Assembly: GCA_003220495.1 (NCBI GenBank)
Contig: QHSP01000048.1
Coordinates: forward strand, 1-64,000
Reading direction: 5' to 3'
DNA from: Candidatus Rokuibacteriota bacterium
GTDB taxonomy: Bacteria; Methylomirabilota; Methylomirabilia; Rokubacteriales; CSP1-6
DNA: 64,000 bases
Shown in pieces: positions 31,709 through 40,014 of this stretch. The notes beneath the pieces were generated by a model. It was not told the origin of the DNA. It saw only the letters and a list, made by a program, of their open reading frames with translations, and made no database searches. Every line of letters starts with the position of its first letter. Position 1 is the first letter of the stretch. Both the position numbers and the translations under genes were made by a program.

Positions 31709-32887
31709 GTGCAGATCGTGGATCGCGGGGGGACGCTCGTCACCGTCCTTCGCCCGACGGCCACGGGGTCGCTGGAAAGCGCGTGGGTTCGGATTCCCGA
31801 CGGCTCGTGGCTCGGCATCGAGCCGCGCGCGACGCGCGAGGCGCCGTGGGGCTGGTCGGATCGCCTCTGGCATGCGGCGGAGCCGCCCGCCAACGGCTGG
31901 CAGGGAGTGCGGCTCACCCTGTTCGAGGCGCTCGACTGGGCGCGGATCGACCGCATTCCCGTCCTCGGCGAGCCCGCGCGCTTGCCGCTCGGCGGCGGGA
32001 CCGCCGTGCTGAACCTCATCGCCGCGCGCGCGGCCGAGCAGGGCGCCGGTCCTCTCGCCTACCGCGGCCCCTACCCGACCGAGCAGCTCTTCCTGGCGCT
32101 GCTCGAGTCGTTCCGCTACGAGCCGGACGTGACCGATCCGCTCGCGACATTCATGGCCGGCGGTCTCAGCTGGCGGCCCGCGCCCTCCGAGCGCCTGTTC
32201 GTGGGCGACGATCTCTACGTGCAGCTGCGCGAGCGGGTCGAGAAGGTCGTCTGGCGCGGCATCACCTACTATCGGCCGGGGTGGCAGGGCGTCGTGCGCC
32301 ACGCCCCTCGGCGCATCGTCGACGCGCCCGACGGCGTGCGGTGCGGGCTCTGGGCTCTCGCCCGACCGCTCGAGGACGCGCTCCTGCTCCGAGCCGACGG
32401 CGGCCTGGACGCGATCCTCGCCGGTGAGCCCGCGCCATCGCCGAGTCAGCCCGTGCCGGCCGGGGTGTGGGCCGGCGTGGCCGCGGTCGTCGCGGCGCGC
32501 GGCGCCGCGCAGCTGGCGCCTTTCGTGGAGTCGGTTGCCCGGGCGTTCTCGCTCGAGTGGGGACCGGTCGCGAGGGATCTCGTTCAGATCGGACGGGGCC
32601 GCGTGAGAATCTCCGGGCGGCTGCGCGACGCGCTCGCGGCGGGGCTGGCGGCGGCGCCGGCCGCGGCGGACCGCGCGGCGCTCGGGCTGGCCGCGATCGT
32701 GGAGATGGCGGCGCTCGTGGGCGATGCGCTCCGGGCGCGCGCTCAGGCCGAGATCGTCGAGCTCGGCAAGACCGAGCTCCCGCCGAGTCTGTCGGGCCCC
32801 GCGGCCTCCGGTGCACGGGGCGGCGCCGAGCGGGCGCGAGACATCACCGCGGGGGTGGAGGCCCTGCTCGCCGACCTCGCCGGCTGA
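31709..32887 (+). CDS. hypothetical protein, conserved-looking
   Basis: 392 residues from GTG 31709; a TTG at 31679 in frame would overlap the divergent amidase ATG. Not recognised. The N-terminal part looks folded and soluble (aromatic-rich, with WGWSDRLWHAAEPP, YRGPYPTEQLFLALLESFRY and WRGITYYRPGWQGV), a loop with Pro follows (near residue 250) and the C-terminal 140 residues are Ala-rich and helical. No signal peptide, membrane span or catalytic motif was seen. It is convergent with the RRE-M50 gene, stops 3 nt apart, so it may belong to that module, but this is only context. Confidence 0.7.
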   Translation: MQIVDRGGTLVTVLRPTATGSLESAWVRIPDGSWLGIEPRATREAPWGWSDRLWHAAEPPANGWQGVRLTLFEALDWARIDRIPVLGEPARLPLGGGTAVLNLIAARAAEQGAGPLAYRGPYPTEQLFLALLESFRYEPDVTDPLATFMAGGLSWRPAPSERLFVGDDLYVQLRERVEKVVWRGITYYRPGWQGVVRHAPRRIVDAPDGVRCGLWALARPLEDALLLRADGGLDAILAGEPAPSPSQPVPAGVWAGVAAVVAARGAAQLAPFVESVARAFSLEWGPVARDLVQIGRGRVRISGRLRDALAAGLAAAPAAADRAALGLAAIVEMAALVGDALRARAQAEIVELGKTELPPSLSGPAASGARGGAERARDITAGVEALLADLAG

Positions 32888-32890
32888 GCC

Positions 32891-34114
32891 TCAGTGCGTG
32901 GCGCTGAAGATGATCCAGACGTTGAAGGCGATGAACGCGGCGACGGACAACGTCGAGAGCACGACGTAGGCGATCCAGAGGAGCTCCTCGCGGCCCTCCC
33001 GCATCCGCCCGGCGCCGGTCAGGAGCCTCTTCGCGTACGTGATCGCGTCGTGCTTCAGCGTGGGCACCCCGAGGGCGTCGACGAGGATGTGGTAGCCGTC
33101 CATCTCGATGAAGCAGAAGGGATAGAGCGCGACGACCAGCGCCTGCCACTGGATGATCCCGGAGGCGGCCGCGAAGGCTTGCGTGAAGCCGCCCGCCGGG
33201 GCTTTGGCGGCGACGATGAAGGCGACGGCGCCGAGGACCAGATGCACGAGCGCGCCCGTCACCGCGGTGACGACGCGGGCGCGGCGGCTCGCCATGAAGA
33301 TGTCGGTGACGTCGATGTAGAACGTGGGCACGAAGCCGTGCAGGAAGGTGAAGCCGAACTCGCGCACGCGACGCCGATAGTGGATGCAGGCCAGCCCATG
33401 CACGAACTGGTGGAGCGCCACGCTGGCGAAGAAGAGCAGCTTGACGCTCAGGATGCCGAGCAGGGCGCGACCGCCGAATCCCTCGAGCATGTCGCGCACG
33501 TCGCGGAAGAGGACCAGCGCCGCCGCGGCGCCCAGGACCGCCAGCACGGCGCACGCGATCGCGGCGATCGGCGTGAAGACGAGGAACCCGCCGTAGTGAT
33601 AGAGCGCCTGGAAGAACCCCTGGACGTTGTGGCTCGAGATCCGGATGCGCTCGAGGCTGGTCAGCGCGAGCTCGAGCGCCCTCACGATGACCCGGCCTCG
33701 GTTGCGCGCCAGCGCCGCCCGGAGCCGCGACCGCGGCTCGAACGTCAGGAGCTGCGCGCGCTGGAGCTTGCGCAGCAGGCTCGGGATGATCTCGAAGTCG
33801 AACTCGCCGTACTTCAGGACGTACGCGGTCGCGATCTCCTGTAGTGAGGTGGCGCCGTCCATCTGATCCCAGAGGAAGCGCTCCTGCGCGGAGAGCAGGA
33901 GGAATCGGTCCGTCGTCGTGTTCTTGAGTACGAAGCCGGGCGCGACGGCCAGTCGCGAGCGGAGCTCGGAGACCTCGTACGATTCCAGCTCGACCCGGCG
34001 CGGGCGCGAGTTGAGGTAGCCGACGACGCTCGCCACCTGGCGGAGCTCGAAGTCTTCCTCGTCGTCGCGCCGGACGAGCAGCTCGAACTTCGCGGGCGCG
34101 GGTCTCTGCATCAC
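32891..34114 (-). CDS. PqqD-like (RRE) and M50-like membrane protein with altered zinc motif
   Basis: 407 residues. Residues 60-125 resemble PqqD-type peptide-recognition domains (TDRFLLLSAQERFLWDQMDG, IIPSLLRKLQRAQLL). The rest has about six hydrophobic segments and the layout of peptide zinc metalloproteases of the M50/YydH type: the HExxH place reads LHQFVHGL, REFGFTFLHGFVPTFYIDVTD follows, and the second motif is EMDGYHILVD. The catalytic Glu is Gln, so proteolysis is doubtful; metal binding by both His and the later Asp is possible. It overlaps the cNMP-binding gene (ATGA). Transport or maturation of the small peptide encoded upstream is inferred, not shown. Confidence 0.75.
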   Translation of the reverse strand: MMQRPAPAKFELLVRRDDEEDFELRQVASVVGYLNSRPRRVELESYEVSELRSRLAVAPGFVLKNTTTDRFLLLSAQERFLWDQMDGATSLQEIATAYVLKYGEFDFEIIPSLLRKLQRAQLLTFEPRSRLRAALARNRGRVIVRALELALTSLERIRISSHNVQGFFQALYHYGGFLVFTPIAAIACAVLAVLGAAAALVLFRDVRDMLEGFGGRALLGILSVKLLFFASVALHQFVHGLACIHYRRRVREFGFTFLHGFVPTFYIDVTDIFMASRRARVVTAVTGALVHLVLGAVAFIVAAKAPAGGFTQAFAAASGIIQWQALVVALYPFCFIEMDGYHILVDALGVPTLKHDAITYAKRLLTGAGRMREGREELLWIAYVVLSTLSVAAFIAFNVWIIFSATH

Positions 34115-34611
34115 CGGGCCTCGACGTCGAAGCCCGTGGCCTCGAGACCCCAGCGGGTCGCCTCGGCGACCTGCAAGGTCGAGCGCCGCAGTCGCTCCAT
34201 GAAGACCTGGACCATCGCGTAGAAGAACTCGGCGGCCGCGCGCGGCGCGGTCTCGGTCATCGCGTGCAGACTGTCACGCCCGAGGATGAGCAGCTCGACG
34301 TCCGTCTCGGCCTGGGCGGTCGCGGACCGCGGCGAGCCATCGAACAGGCTCATCTCGCCGAAGAAGTCGAAGGGCTCCACGCGGACCAGGACCTGCTCGA
34401 CCTTTCCGGTCACCGACTTGGAGATGAGGATCGTGCCGCGCCGAACGATGAACATCTCGTCGCCGCGATCGCCCTCGCGAAAGAGAATCTGGTGCCGGCG
34501 CAGGTCACGCTCGCGCAGCCGTTCGGTCAGGGCGACGAGGTCCGCATCGGAGAAGGATTCGAACACGCGAACGTCGCGCAGGAATGCGAGTGTTTCGGCC
34601 GACGCCTGCAC
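34111..34611 (-). CDS. cyclic-nucleotide-binding domain protein
   Basis: 166 residues, one CRP-type beta-barrel (FREGDRGDEMFIVRRGTILI, VRVEPFDFFGEMSLFDGSPR with the phosphate-binding cassette GEMSLFDGSPRSAT) and C-terminal helices but no helix-turn-helix. So it senses a ligand without binding DNA itself, perhaps acting on the membrane protein it overlaps (ATGA). In NHLM-type peptide systems cNMP-like domains accompany the exporter; that parallel is family knowledge, and its role here is inference. Confidence 0.85.
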   Translation of the reverse strand: MQASAETLAFLRDVRVFESFSDADLVALTERLRERDLRRHQILFREGDRGDEMFIVRRGTILISKSVTGKVEQVLVRVEPFDFFGEMSLFDGSPRSATAQAETDVELLILGRDSLHAMTETAPRAAAEFFYAMVQVFMERLRRSTLQVAEATRWGLEATGFDVEAR

Positions 34612-34631
34612 GGGCGGGATTCGAGCGAGGC

Positions 34632-34850
34632 CTACGTGGCCACGCGGCTGATGAGGCTACTGCGGAACTCGTGCCGCCGCTGACTCGACGGCGTCTTGGC
34701 GAGCCGGACCAGGGCCTGATCGACCGTCGCGCGCTCGGCGTCGCTCAGCTCGTACTCGGCGAGGAGCGGTGCCGGCGTGCGCTGGAGCTCCGCGAGAAAT
34801 TCCGGATCGATCATCACGCGCCCCACCAGCTCTCGCAGCCCTTGCGCCAC
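34632..34850 (-). CDS. small NHLP/Os1348-like peptide, possible RiPP precursor
   Basis: 72 residues from GTG 34850. LRELVGRVMIDPEFLAELQR and PAPLLAEYELSDAERATVDQ match the pattern of nitrile-hydratase-like leader peptides and Franean1_4349/Os1348 proteins (D-x-x-F-x-x-x-L, then A-x-x-x-L-S-x-x-E). The tail (KTPSSQRRHEF, RSSLISRVAT) is basic and Ser/Thr-rich without Cys, and could be a core peptide. Upstream of, and 20 nt from, the cNMP gene. TATGAT ends 6 nt before the GTG, so it may be leaderless. A non-RiPP regulatory role is equally possible. Confidence 0.6.
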   Translation of the reverse strand: MAQGLRELVGRVMIDPEFLAELQRTPAPLLAEYELSDAERATVDQALVRLAKTPSSQRRHEFRSSLISRVAT

Positions 34851-34856
34851 GGGCGG

Positions 34857-34862
34857 ATCATA
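34857..34862 (-). promoter_or_regulatory. -10 box of the small-peptide operon
   Basis: TATGAT 6 nt before the GTG start, with a weak CTATCA 18 nt upstream. The transcript would start at the start codon. The plus-strand ABC_sub_bind gene starts only 46 nt away, so promoters are back to back. Confidence 0.4.
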
Positions 34863-34895
34863 CCAATTTCCCCGACCGTTTGATAGGCTCCGTGC

Positions 34896-35891
34896 ATGCG
34901 AGGTGGTTCGCGCCGTGCACTCCTCGCCGGCGTCGCGCTGCTGGCTGTCGCGACGGTCCTCGCGGCGCCGCGGGCGCCGGTGGCGCAGCCGGACCCGCGC
35001 ATTCCCTGGATCGGGTACCTCGCCAACGAGCCCACGACCGACTCGGCCCCGGTCTTGCGCGACGGCCTTCGCGAGCGCGATTGGGTCGAGGGTCAATCGG
35101 TCAAGATCTGGTACCGCTACGTCCAGGGCAAGCCCGAGCTCTATCCGCAGCACGCCGAAGATCTCGCGCGGCTCAGCGTGGCCGTGATCGTGGCCGTCGG
35201 GCCCGAGGCGATCGAGGCCGCGCGGCAGGCGACGAAGACGATCCCCATCGTCATGGTCTCCCTGGACGACCTCGCCGCCGGCGGACTCACCGCCGAAACC
35301 AAAGATCCGAGCACCAACCTCACGGGGATCACCACGTTCGTCCCCGAGCTGGCCGCGCGCCGTCTCGACCTCTTGCGCGAGGTGGTGCCGCGGCTCGCGC
35401 GCGCGGCGGTGCTGTGGCGCTCCGCCGGCGCGAGCGCGGCTGCGGACCTGCGCGCGACGCACGTCGCCGCGAGCGCGCGCGGCGTGAAGCTGACGCCCGT
35501 GGAGATCACCGGCGACAGCGACGTCCGCGAAGCGTTGACCGAGATCGGAAAGCTGCGCCCGCAGGGGCTGATCGTGCTGGCCGACGCGGTCGCGCTCGCG
35601 CACCGGCAGCGGCTCGCGACCTTCGCGAGTCGCGCAAAGCTGCCGGCGGTGTTCCCGTCCCGTGACTACGCCGACGCCGGCGGCCTCCTCGCGTACGGCG
35701 CGAACTGGGCCGACGTCTTCCGGCAGGCCGCCGCGCTCGTCGACCAGATCTTGCGCGGGGCCAAACCAGCGGACCTCGGGGTACGACGCGCATCGCGGCT
35801 CGAGCTCGTGATCAATCTCCGCGCCGCGCGGGCGCTCCCGGTCGTGATGCCAGCGTCCCTGTTGCGGCGCGCGGACCGGGTCATCGAGTGA
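34896..35891 (+). CDS. ABC transporter substrate-binding protein (PF04392 type)
   Basis: Periplasmic solute-binding protein of the ABC_sub_bind family, linked to aromatic, tryptophan or unknown ligands. 331 residues: signal peptide (ALLAGVALLAVATVLAAPRA), then IPWIGYLANEPTTDSAPVLR, GLRERDWVEGQSVKIWYRY, PIVMVSLDDL, STNLTGITTFVPELAARRLDLL and the C-terminal LVINLRAARALPVVMP. No permease or ATPase next to it, so an orphan. The TGA overlaps the next gene (TGATG). Confidence 0.88.
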   Translation: MRGGSRRALLAGVALLAVATVLAAPRAPVAQPDPRIPWIGYLANEPTTDSAPVLRDGLRERDWVEGQSVKIWYRYVQGKPELYPQHAEDLARLSVAVIVAVGPEAIEAARQATKTIPIVMVSLDDLAAGGLTAETKDPSTNLTGITTFVPELAARRLDLLREVVPRLARAAVLWRSAGASAAADLRATHVAASARGVKLTPVEITGDSDVREALTEIGKLRPQGLIVLADAVALAHRQRLATFASRAKLPAVFPSRDYADAGGLLAYGANWADVFRQAAALVDQILRGAKPADLGVRRASRLELVINLRAARALPVVMPASLLRRADRVIE

Positions 35892-36136
35892 TGCGACGCG
35901 TGGCGGTGCTCCTCTGCGCGACGGCGTGGCTCGTCGGGTGCGCGACACAGCAATGGGTCTACGACAAGCCGGGCACGACGCCGGCGAAGCTCGGCCACGA
36001 CATGGCGATCTGCCGGAAGGAGGCGAACGATCCCCAGACGGTCACGCTACCGGGATCGCCACGCGTGGACCGGACGGTCTTCAACCGCTGCATGGAGCGA
36101 AAGGGGTACACGGTGCGGCCGGAGAAGTCCGGCTGA
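35891..36136 (+). CDS. small lipoprotein, hypothetical
   Basis: 81 residues with a lipoprotein signal (VLLCATAWLVGC, lipobox LVGC, lipidated Cys at 17) and a mature part with two more Cys (AICRKEAND, RCMERKGYTV) that may form a disulfide. The pattern HDMAICRKEA...FNRCMERKGY is seen in many small proteobacterial lipoproteins of unknown role. Coupled to the ABC_sub_bind gene by TGATG. Confidence 0.8.
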   Translation: MRRVAVLLCATAWLVGCATQQWVYDKPGTTPAKLGHDMAICRKEANDPQTVTLPGSPRVDRTVFNRCMERKGYTVRPEKSG

Positions 36137-36183
36137 CGGAACCCGTACCCATGGTGCCGAGTTTTCGATGCGGAGGTGCGCCG

Positions 36184-36564
36184 ATGCGTCGGGCTCGTCT
36201 CGCTCTGGTGATCGCGGTGGTGACGTTGTCTGGCGCCGGCAGCGCGGCGGCGGCGAACTACGCGCAGGAGACCCTCGATCGATACTTCCGGATCGAGTAT
36301 CAGGTGGCTTCGAGCGGCGCGCGGCCCGTCGTCAGCGGCTACGTCTACAACCTGCACCCCGGCACGCCGGCCGAGCGCATGCAGCTCTCCATCGAGAGCC
36401 TCGACGCCTCTGGCAACGTCGTCGGGACGTCGTCGACCTGGGTCCTCGGCAACGTGCCTCCGGGCAATCGCGCCTATTTCACCGCGCGGGCCGTACCGGG
36501 CGTCTCGTATCGGGTCCAGGTGCTCTCCTTCGACTGGGGCAGTCGCGGCGGCTCAACCAACTGA
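36184..36564 (+). CDS. exported FxLYD-like domain protein
   Basis: 126 residues from ATG 36184 (GGAGG 8 nt before). Signal peptide (LALVIAVVTLSGAGSAAA), then one beta-sandwich-like domain: VVSGYVYNLHPGTPAERMQL, NVVGTSSTWVLGNVPPGNRA, VSYRVQVLSFDW. This resembles FxLYD domains of secreted proteins. Role unknown. An ATG at 36151 in frame would give a poor signal peptide. Confidence 0.7.
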   Translation: MRRARLALVIAVVTLSGAGSAAAANYAQETLDRYFRIEYQVASSGARPVVSGYVYNLHPGTPAERMQLSIESLDASGNVVGTSSTWVLGNVPPGNRAYFTARAVPGVSYRVQVLSFDWGSRGGSTN

Positions 36565-36665
36565 CACGCGCGGACGGCGAAGGTGACCGTCCCCCCACCC
36601 TCCCCGTAAGCGTGGTAGCGCCCGGTGGTATCGTGATGGTGCCAAGACTCCCCCGGAGGTGACAC

Positions 36666-37034
36666 ATGATGCGACGTATCGTTGTGCTCCTAGTCCTGTT
36701 GGCGCTGGTGGGTTCGAGCGCGCCGAGCTGGGCCAGTTCCGAGTCTACCGCCGTCGAGATCGGATCCTCGGCGGGGAGCGCGTTCGGGACGGTCATCTAC
36801 GCTCCGCTCAAGGCGACGTTCTGCATCCTCGGCGGAATCGGCAGCGGATTCACCGCGATCGTCTCGCCGCCGACGGCGGGCAAGGTGGCGTTGGCGACCT
36901 GCGGCGGAGCCTGGACCGTGACCCCCAACGTCATCCGAGGCCGCGAACCCCTGAAATTCGTCGGGGATACGTCCCAACACCGGACGACCGCCGCCGGGGA
37001 TACGTCCCGACACGGGAAGACCGCCGCCCGCTAG
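36666..37034 (+). CDS. exported hypothetical protein with C-terminal 11-residue repeat
   Basis: 122 residues; GGAGG before the ATG. Signal peptide (IVVLLVLLALVGSSAPSWA), a Gly/Ala-rich hydrophobic middle (GSAFGTVIYAPLKATFCILG), which may associate with membranes, and two copies of GDTSxHxxTAA made by a 33-nt tandem duplication at 36962-37027. The middle resembles small exported proteins of unknown function in related genomes, by impression only. Confidence 0.65.
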   Translation: MMRRIVVLLVLLALVGSSAPSWASSESTAVEIGSSAGSAFGTVIYAPLKATFCILGGIGSGFTAIVSPPTAGKVALATCGGAWTVTPNVIRGREPLKFVGDTSQHRTTAAGDTSRHGKTAAR

Positions 37035-37162
37035 GGTCACGCGCGGGGCGCGCGCGACATCGGGACGTGCCGGCTCCGCGTCGGCGGGCTCGCTGGTGGT
37101 GCGCGCCGCGGGCCGGCGCGAGGCTGGGGCCGCGCCGGCCGCGGCGCGACCATAAATTCCTG

Positions 37163-37552
37163 GTGGGGCTCGGTCTCGCCCTGGTCGCGGTGACGGCGTC
37201 GGCATGCGCCTCGACGAAGCCGACCCGCACGACCACCGCGGTGCCGGCGCCCGGAACCCGCATCGTGGGACTTGCCTCGTGGTACGGACAACGCCACCAG
37301 GGACACGCGACCGCGTCGGGCGAGCTCTACGACACGGGCAAGCTCACCGCCGCGCACCGCACGATGCCCTTCGGCACCCGCTTACGAGTGACGAACGCCG
37401 AAAACGGGCGGACCGTGGTGGTTCGGGTGAACGATCGAGGACCGTGGGTGAACGACCGCGTCCTCGACGTCAGCCAGGCGGCCGCGAAGACCCTCGGCAT
37501 GGTCGGCGGGGGCGTGACCAAGGTCGAGATCGTCGTCCTCGGCGCGGAGTGA
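37163..37552 (+). CDS. rlpA: RlpA-like double-psi beta-barrel lipoprotein
   Basis: Septal peptidoglycan lytic protein family. 129 residues from GTG 37163: a short signal with lipobox TASAC, then the DPBB core VGLASWYGQRHQGHATASGE, LTAAHRTMPFGTRLRVTN, VVVRVNDRGPWVNDRVLDVS and VEIVVLG. The conserved Asp in NDRGP is present. No SPOR domain follows, so a short form. The start is uncertain because the signal peptide is very short; the frame is open far upstream but has no good start. A CATAAATT box lies just before the GTG. Confidence 0.82.
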   Translation: MGLGLALVAVTASACASTKPTRTTTAVPAPGTRIVGLASWYGQRHQGHATASGELYDTGKLTAAHRTMPFGTRLRVTNAENGRTVVVRVNDRGPWVNDRVLDVSQAAAKTLGMVGGGVTKVEIVVLGAE

Positions 37553-37580
37553 TCCCAGATGGGCCGTTCTCGGCAGTCTG

Positions 37581-38888
37581 CTAGACCGCGGGCATGCCTC
37601 CGAGGACTTCTCGGCTCAAACCGGAATGCGTGACGCCCGCCCTGCGAAGCTCGCGCGTCGCCTCGATCCAGTCGGCGTTGTGCGGGAGCACGACACCGCC
37701 CGACCTCACGGCGTACACGCTCGGATCGTCGACCCCCGGCGGAACCTTCCCGCTGTCCCGTAGCGCTTTCGCCGCGTCGATCAGCCGCTTGCGCGTCCTG
37801 ATGACCATCGCGTCGCTGCTGCCCAGACGCTCGTTCGTGCGGTCGTAGATCGGGCCCATGCTCTCGGTGACCGCCTGGTCCTGGAGGAAGATGGCGTCGA
37901 GGCCCGTGTAGCTGATCGTCTTCTGCGCCTTGCGGTCGATCTCGTAGTCGTTGCCGGCGTTGGCGACGCAGCGGAAGCGCCCGTACCAGTCGGTGGTGTT
38001 CGGCAAGGTGCGCGGCGGGCTCACGATCTGGCGCCCGGCGTTCCGGGTACCTTGTGAACCGCGCGAGACGGTGATGGCCAGGGTGTGCTCGTCGTCCATC
38101 GGCACCCACGCCCGCACCCGAATCTCGAGCCCGAGCACGCCCGTCGGCACCATCGCGTAGAACGGAAACAGGAAGTTGGCGATCCGCCAGTAGTTCGTGT
38201 CCGCCTCGGCCGGACGATAGGCGCCGTACATGACGCCGAAGTCCATGTCGCTCACCTCGTACCGGGGCGCCCGATCGGCGAGCGCGTAGCGGGCCCAGGT
38301 GCCGGGCGGGGCTTCGTCGGCGCTCACGCTACCGAGGTGCAGGAACACCGTGTGGCAGGTGTCGATGTCGCCCTCGAGCGCCTGCATCCAGTTGCACTCG
38401 CGCTGATAGACCTGGACGCTGCTGTCGGCCAGCAACGTGGGCTCGAGCTCCGGCAGGGGCGGCGGCGTCTCGCGAGGCCCGAGATAGGCCCAGATCAGGC
38501 CGGCGCGCTCCATGCAGGGATACGCGACGGCCCGCACCTTCTGCTTGAAGTTGCTTTCCTCGGGCTCGTTGGGCATGTCGACGCACCGGCCGCCGACGTC
38601 GAACTTCCAGCCGTGGTACACGCAGCGCAGGCCTTCGGCTTCGTTGCGGCCGTAGAAGAGGCTGGCGCCGCGGTGGGGGCAGCTGTTGCGCACGAGCCCG
38701 ACGGCTCCGGACGACGTGCGGAACGCGATCAGATCCTCGCCCAGCAGTCGCACGCGCAGCGGGGCGCCGTCGCGCGCCGGCAGCTCGCTCGACAGGGCGG
38801 CCGGCATCCAGTACTGGCGCATCAGCTCGCCCATCGGAGTTCCGCGCCCGACCCGACACAGGAGCTCGTTGTCTTCACGACTCAGCAT
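37581..38888 (-). CDS. Rieske non-heme iron oxygenase, alpha subunit
   Basis: Dioxygenase or demethylase of the phthalate 4,5-dioxygenase type. 435 residues: Rieske motif CPHR...CVYHGW (about 70-94) and mononuclear iron motif in EGDIDTCHTVFLH (about 170-182, two His; third ligand later). N-terminal MLSREDNELLCRVGRGTPMG is typical of that group. No reductase or ferredoxin gene beside it. The substrate cannot be told; the nearby LigB enzyme and amidohydrolases suggest aromatic-compound breakdown. Confidence 0.88.
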   Translation of the reverse strand: MLSREDNELLCRVGRGTPMGELMRQYWMPAALSSELPARDGAPLRVRLLGEDLIAFRTSSGAVGLVRNSCPHRGASLFYGRNEAEGLRCVYHGWKFDVGGRCVDMPNEPEESNFKQKVRAVAYPCMERAGLIWAYLGPRETPPPLPELEPTLLADSSVQVYQRECNWMQALEGDIDTCHTVFLHLGSVSADEAPPGTWARYALADRAPRYEVSDMDFGVMYGAYRPAEADTNYWRIANFLFPFYAMVPTGVLGLEIRVRAWVPMDDEHTLAITVSRGSQGTRNAGRQIVSPPRTLPNTTDWYGRFRCVANAGNDYEIDRKAQKTISYTGLDAIFLQDQAVTESMGPIYDRTNERLGSSDAMVIRTRKRLIDAAKALRDSGKVPPGVDDPSVYAVRSGGVVLPHNADWIEATRELRRAGVTHSGLSREVLGGMPAV

Positions 38889-38954
38889 GTCATGTTCCTC
38901 TCACCGGAGAGTCTCCGCGCGCCCCGCGCGTCGTCGTTCGCGTAAACGTTAGCA

Positions 38955-38960
38955 TATAAT
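38955..38960 (+). promoter_or_regulatory. TATAAT box upstream of MBL hydrolase
   Basis: Perfect TATAAT about 180 nt before the MBL start, in the divergent spacer with the Rieske gene. No recognisable -35 at the right distance. Confidence 0.3.
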
Positions 38961-39138
38961 CCGGTGCCGCCATGGCGCTGCGAGGACGGCCAACGGCGGC
39001 GCCGGAGGAGACTCCCCCATGATGTGGATGCCGTGAGCGAAATCGGCGGCGATGGAGGTCCGGCTGGCGCGGCGGCGGGGTCTCTTGTACAGTCTCGGCG
39101 CTGAGCGTCGTCAATCTGCGGGAGCCTCGGAGGCCGGC

Positions 39139-39975
39139 ATGGCGAGCAATGTGGTCCGCGTCGGTGATGTGGAAATCATGATGCTGTCGGACGGGATGCT
39201 CGAGTTCGACCTCTGCAACTTCTTCCCGACCATCCCGGAAGACAACTGGAACCCGTACGAGGCGCATCTGCACGAGCACAAGGTGCGCTTCAATCTCGGC
39301 TCCTACCTGATCCGCGCCGGGGGGCGCACGGTCCTCATCGACACCGGGCTCGGACCGAAGCCAGCCGAGACTCCCGACGTGCCGTGGGGCCAGCTCATGA
39401 GCGATTTCAAGGACAAGGCCGTCAAGCCGGAAGACATCGACATGGTGGTCATGACGCATCTGCATCGCGACCACGTCGGCTGGAACCTCAAGACCGAGGG
39501 CGGCAAGTACGTGCCGACGTTCCCGCGCGCGCGCTACTGGATGCCCAAGAAGGACTGGGATTCGTGCCACGACCCCGCGCTCCAGCCGACGCGCTGGGTG
39601 AACGCGCCGCAGTGTGTGTGGCCGCTGGCCGATCTCGGCCTCTGCGAGTTCATGCAGGGCGAGCAGAGCCTCACGCGCGAGCTCACGGCGGTGCCGACGC
39701 CCGGCCATACGCCCGGGCACATGAGCATCCTCGTCACCTCGAAGGGCGAGCGCGCGCTCGTGCTCGGCGACGCGGCGCACAGCCCGGTGCAGGTACTCGA
39801 GCCGGACTGGGTCTCGCGCGCCGACATGGATCCCGATCTGACCCGGCAGACTCGAAAGGCTCTGATCGACCGCCTGGAGCGCGAGCAGATCCTCGTCGCC
39901 GCCGGGCACTTCGAGGCGCCGGGCTATGGCCGGATCGTGCGGCTCGAGGGGCGTCGCTACTGGAAGGGGCTGTAG
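39139..39975 (+). CDS. metallo-beta-lactamase fold hydrolase
   Basis: 278 residues from ATG 39139 (GGAG 9 nt before). Zinc motif VMTHLHRDHVGWN (HxHxDH), PTPGHTPGHMSIL (His), LGDAAHSPVQ (Asp) and a terminal His in AGHFEAPGYG: the complete binuclear site, as in lactonases and similar enzymes. A frame extension back to 39052 adds Arg-rich sequence and is probably not translated. Exact substrate unknown. Divergent from the Rieske gene. Confidence 0.85.
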   Translation: MASNVVRVGDVEIMMLSDGMLEFDLCNFFPTIPEDNWNPYEAHLHEHKVRFNLGSYLIRAGGRTVLIDTGLGPKPAETPDVPWGQLMSDFKDKAVKPEDIDMVVMTHLHRDHVGWNLKTEGGKYVPTFPRARYWMPKKDWDSCHDPALQPTRWVNAPQCVWPLADLGLCEFMQGEQSLTRELTAVPTPGHTPGHMSILVTSKGERALVLGDAAHSPVQVLEPDWVSRADMDPDLTRQTRKALIDRLEREQILVAAGHFEAPGYGRIVRLEGRRYWKGL

Positions 39976-40014
39976 CCGGCTCGGGCTAGCGCGGCGGCGT
40001 CACGCGAGTCGCGC

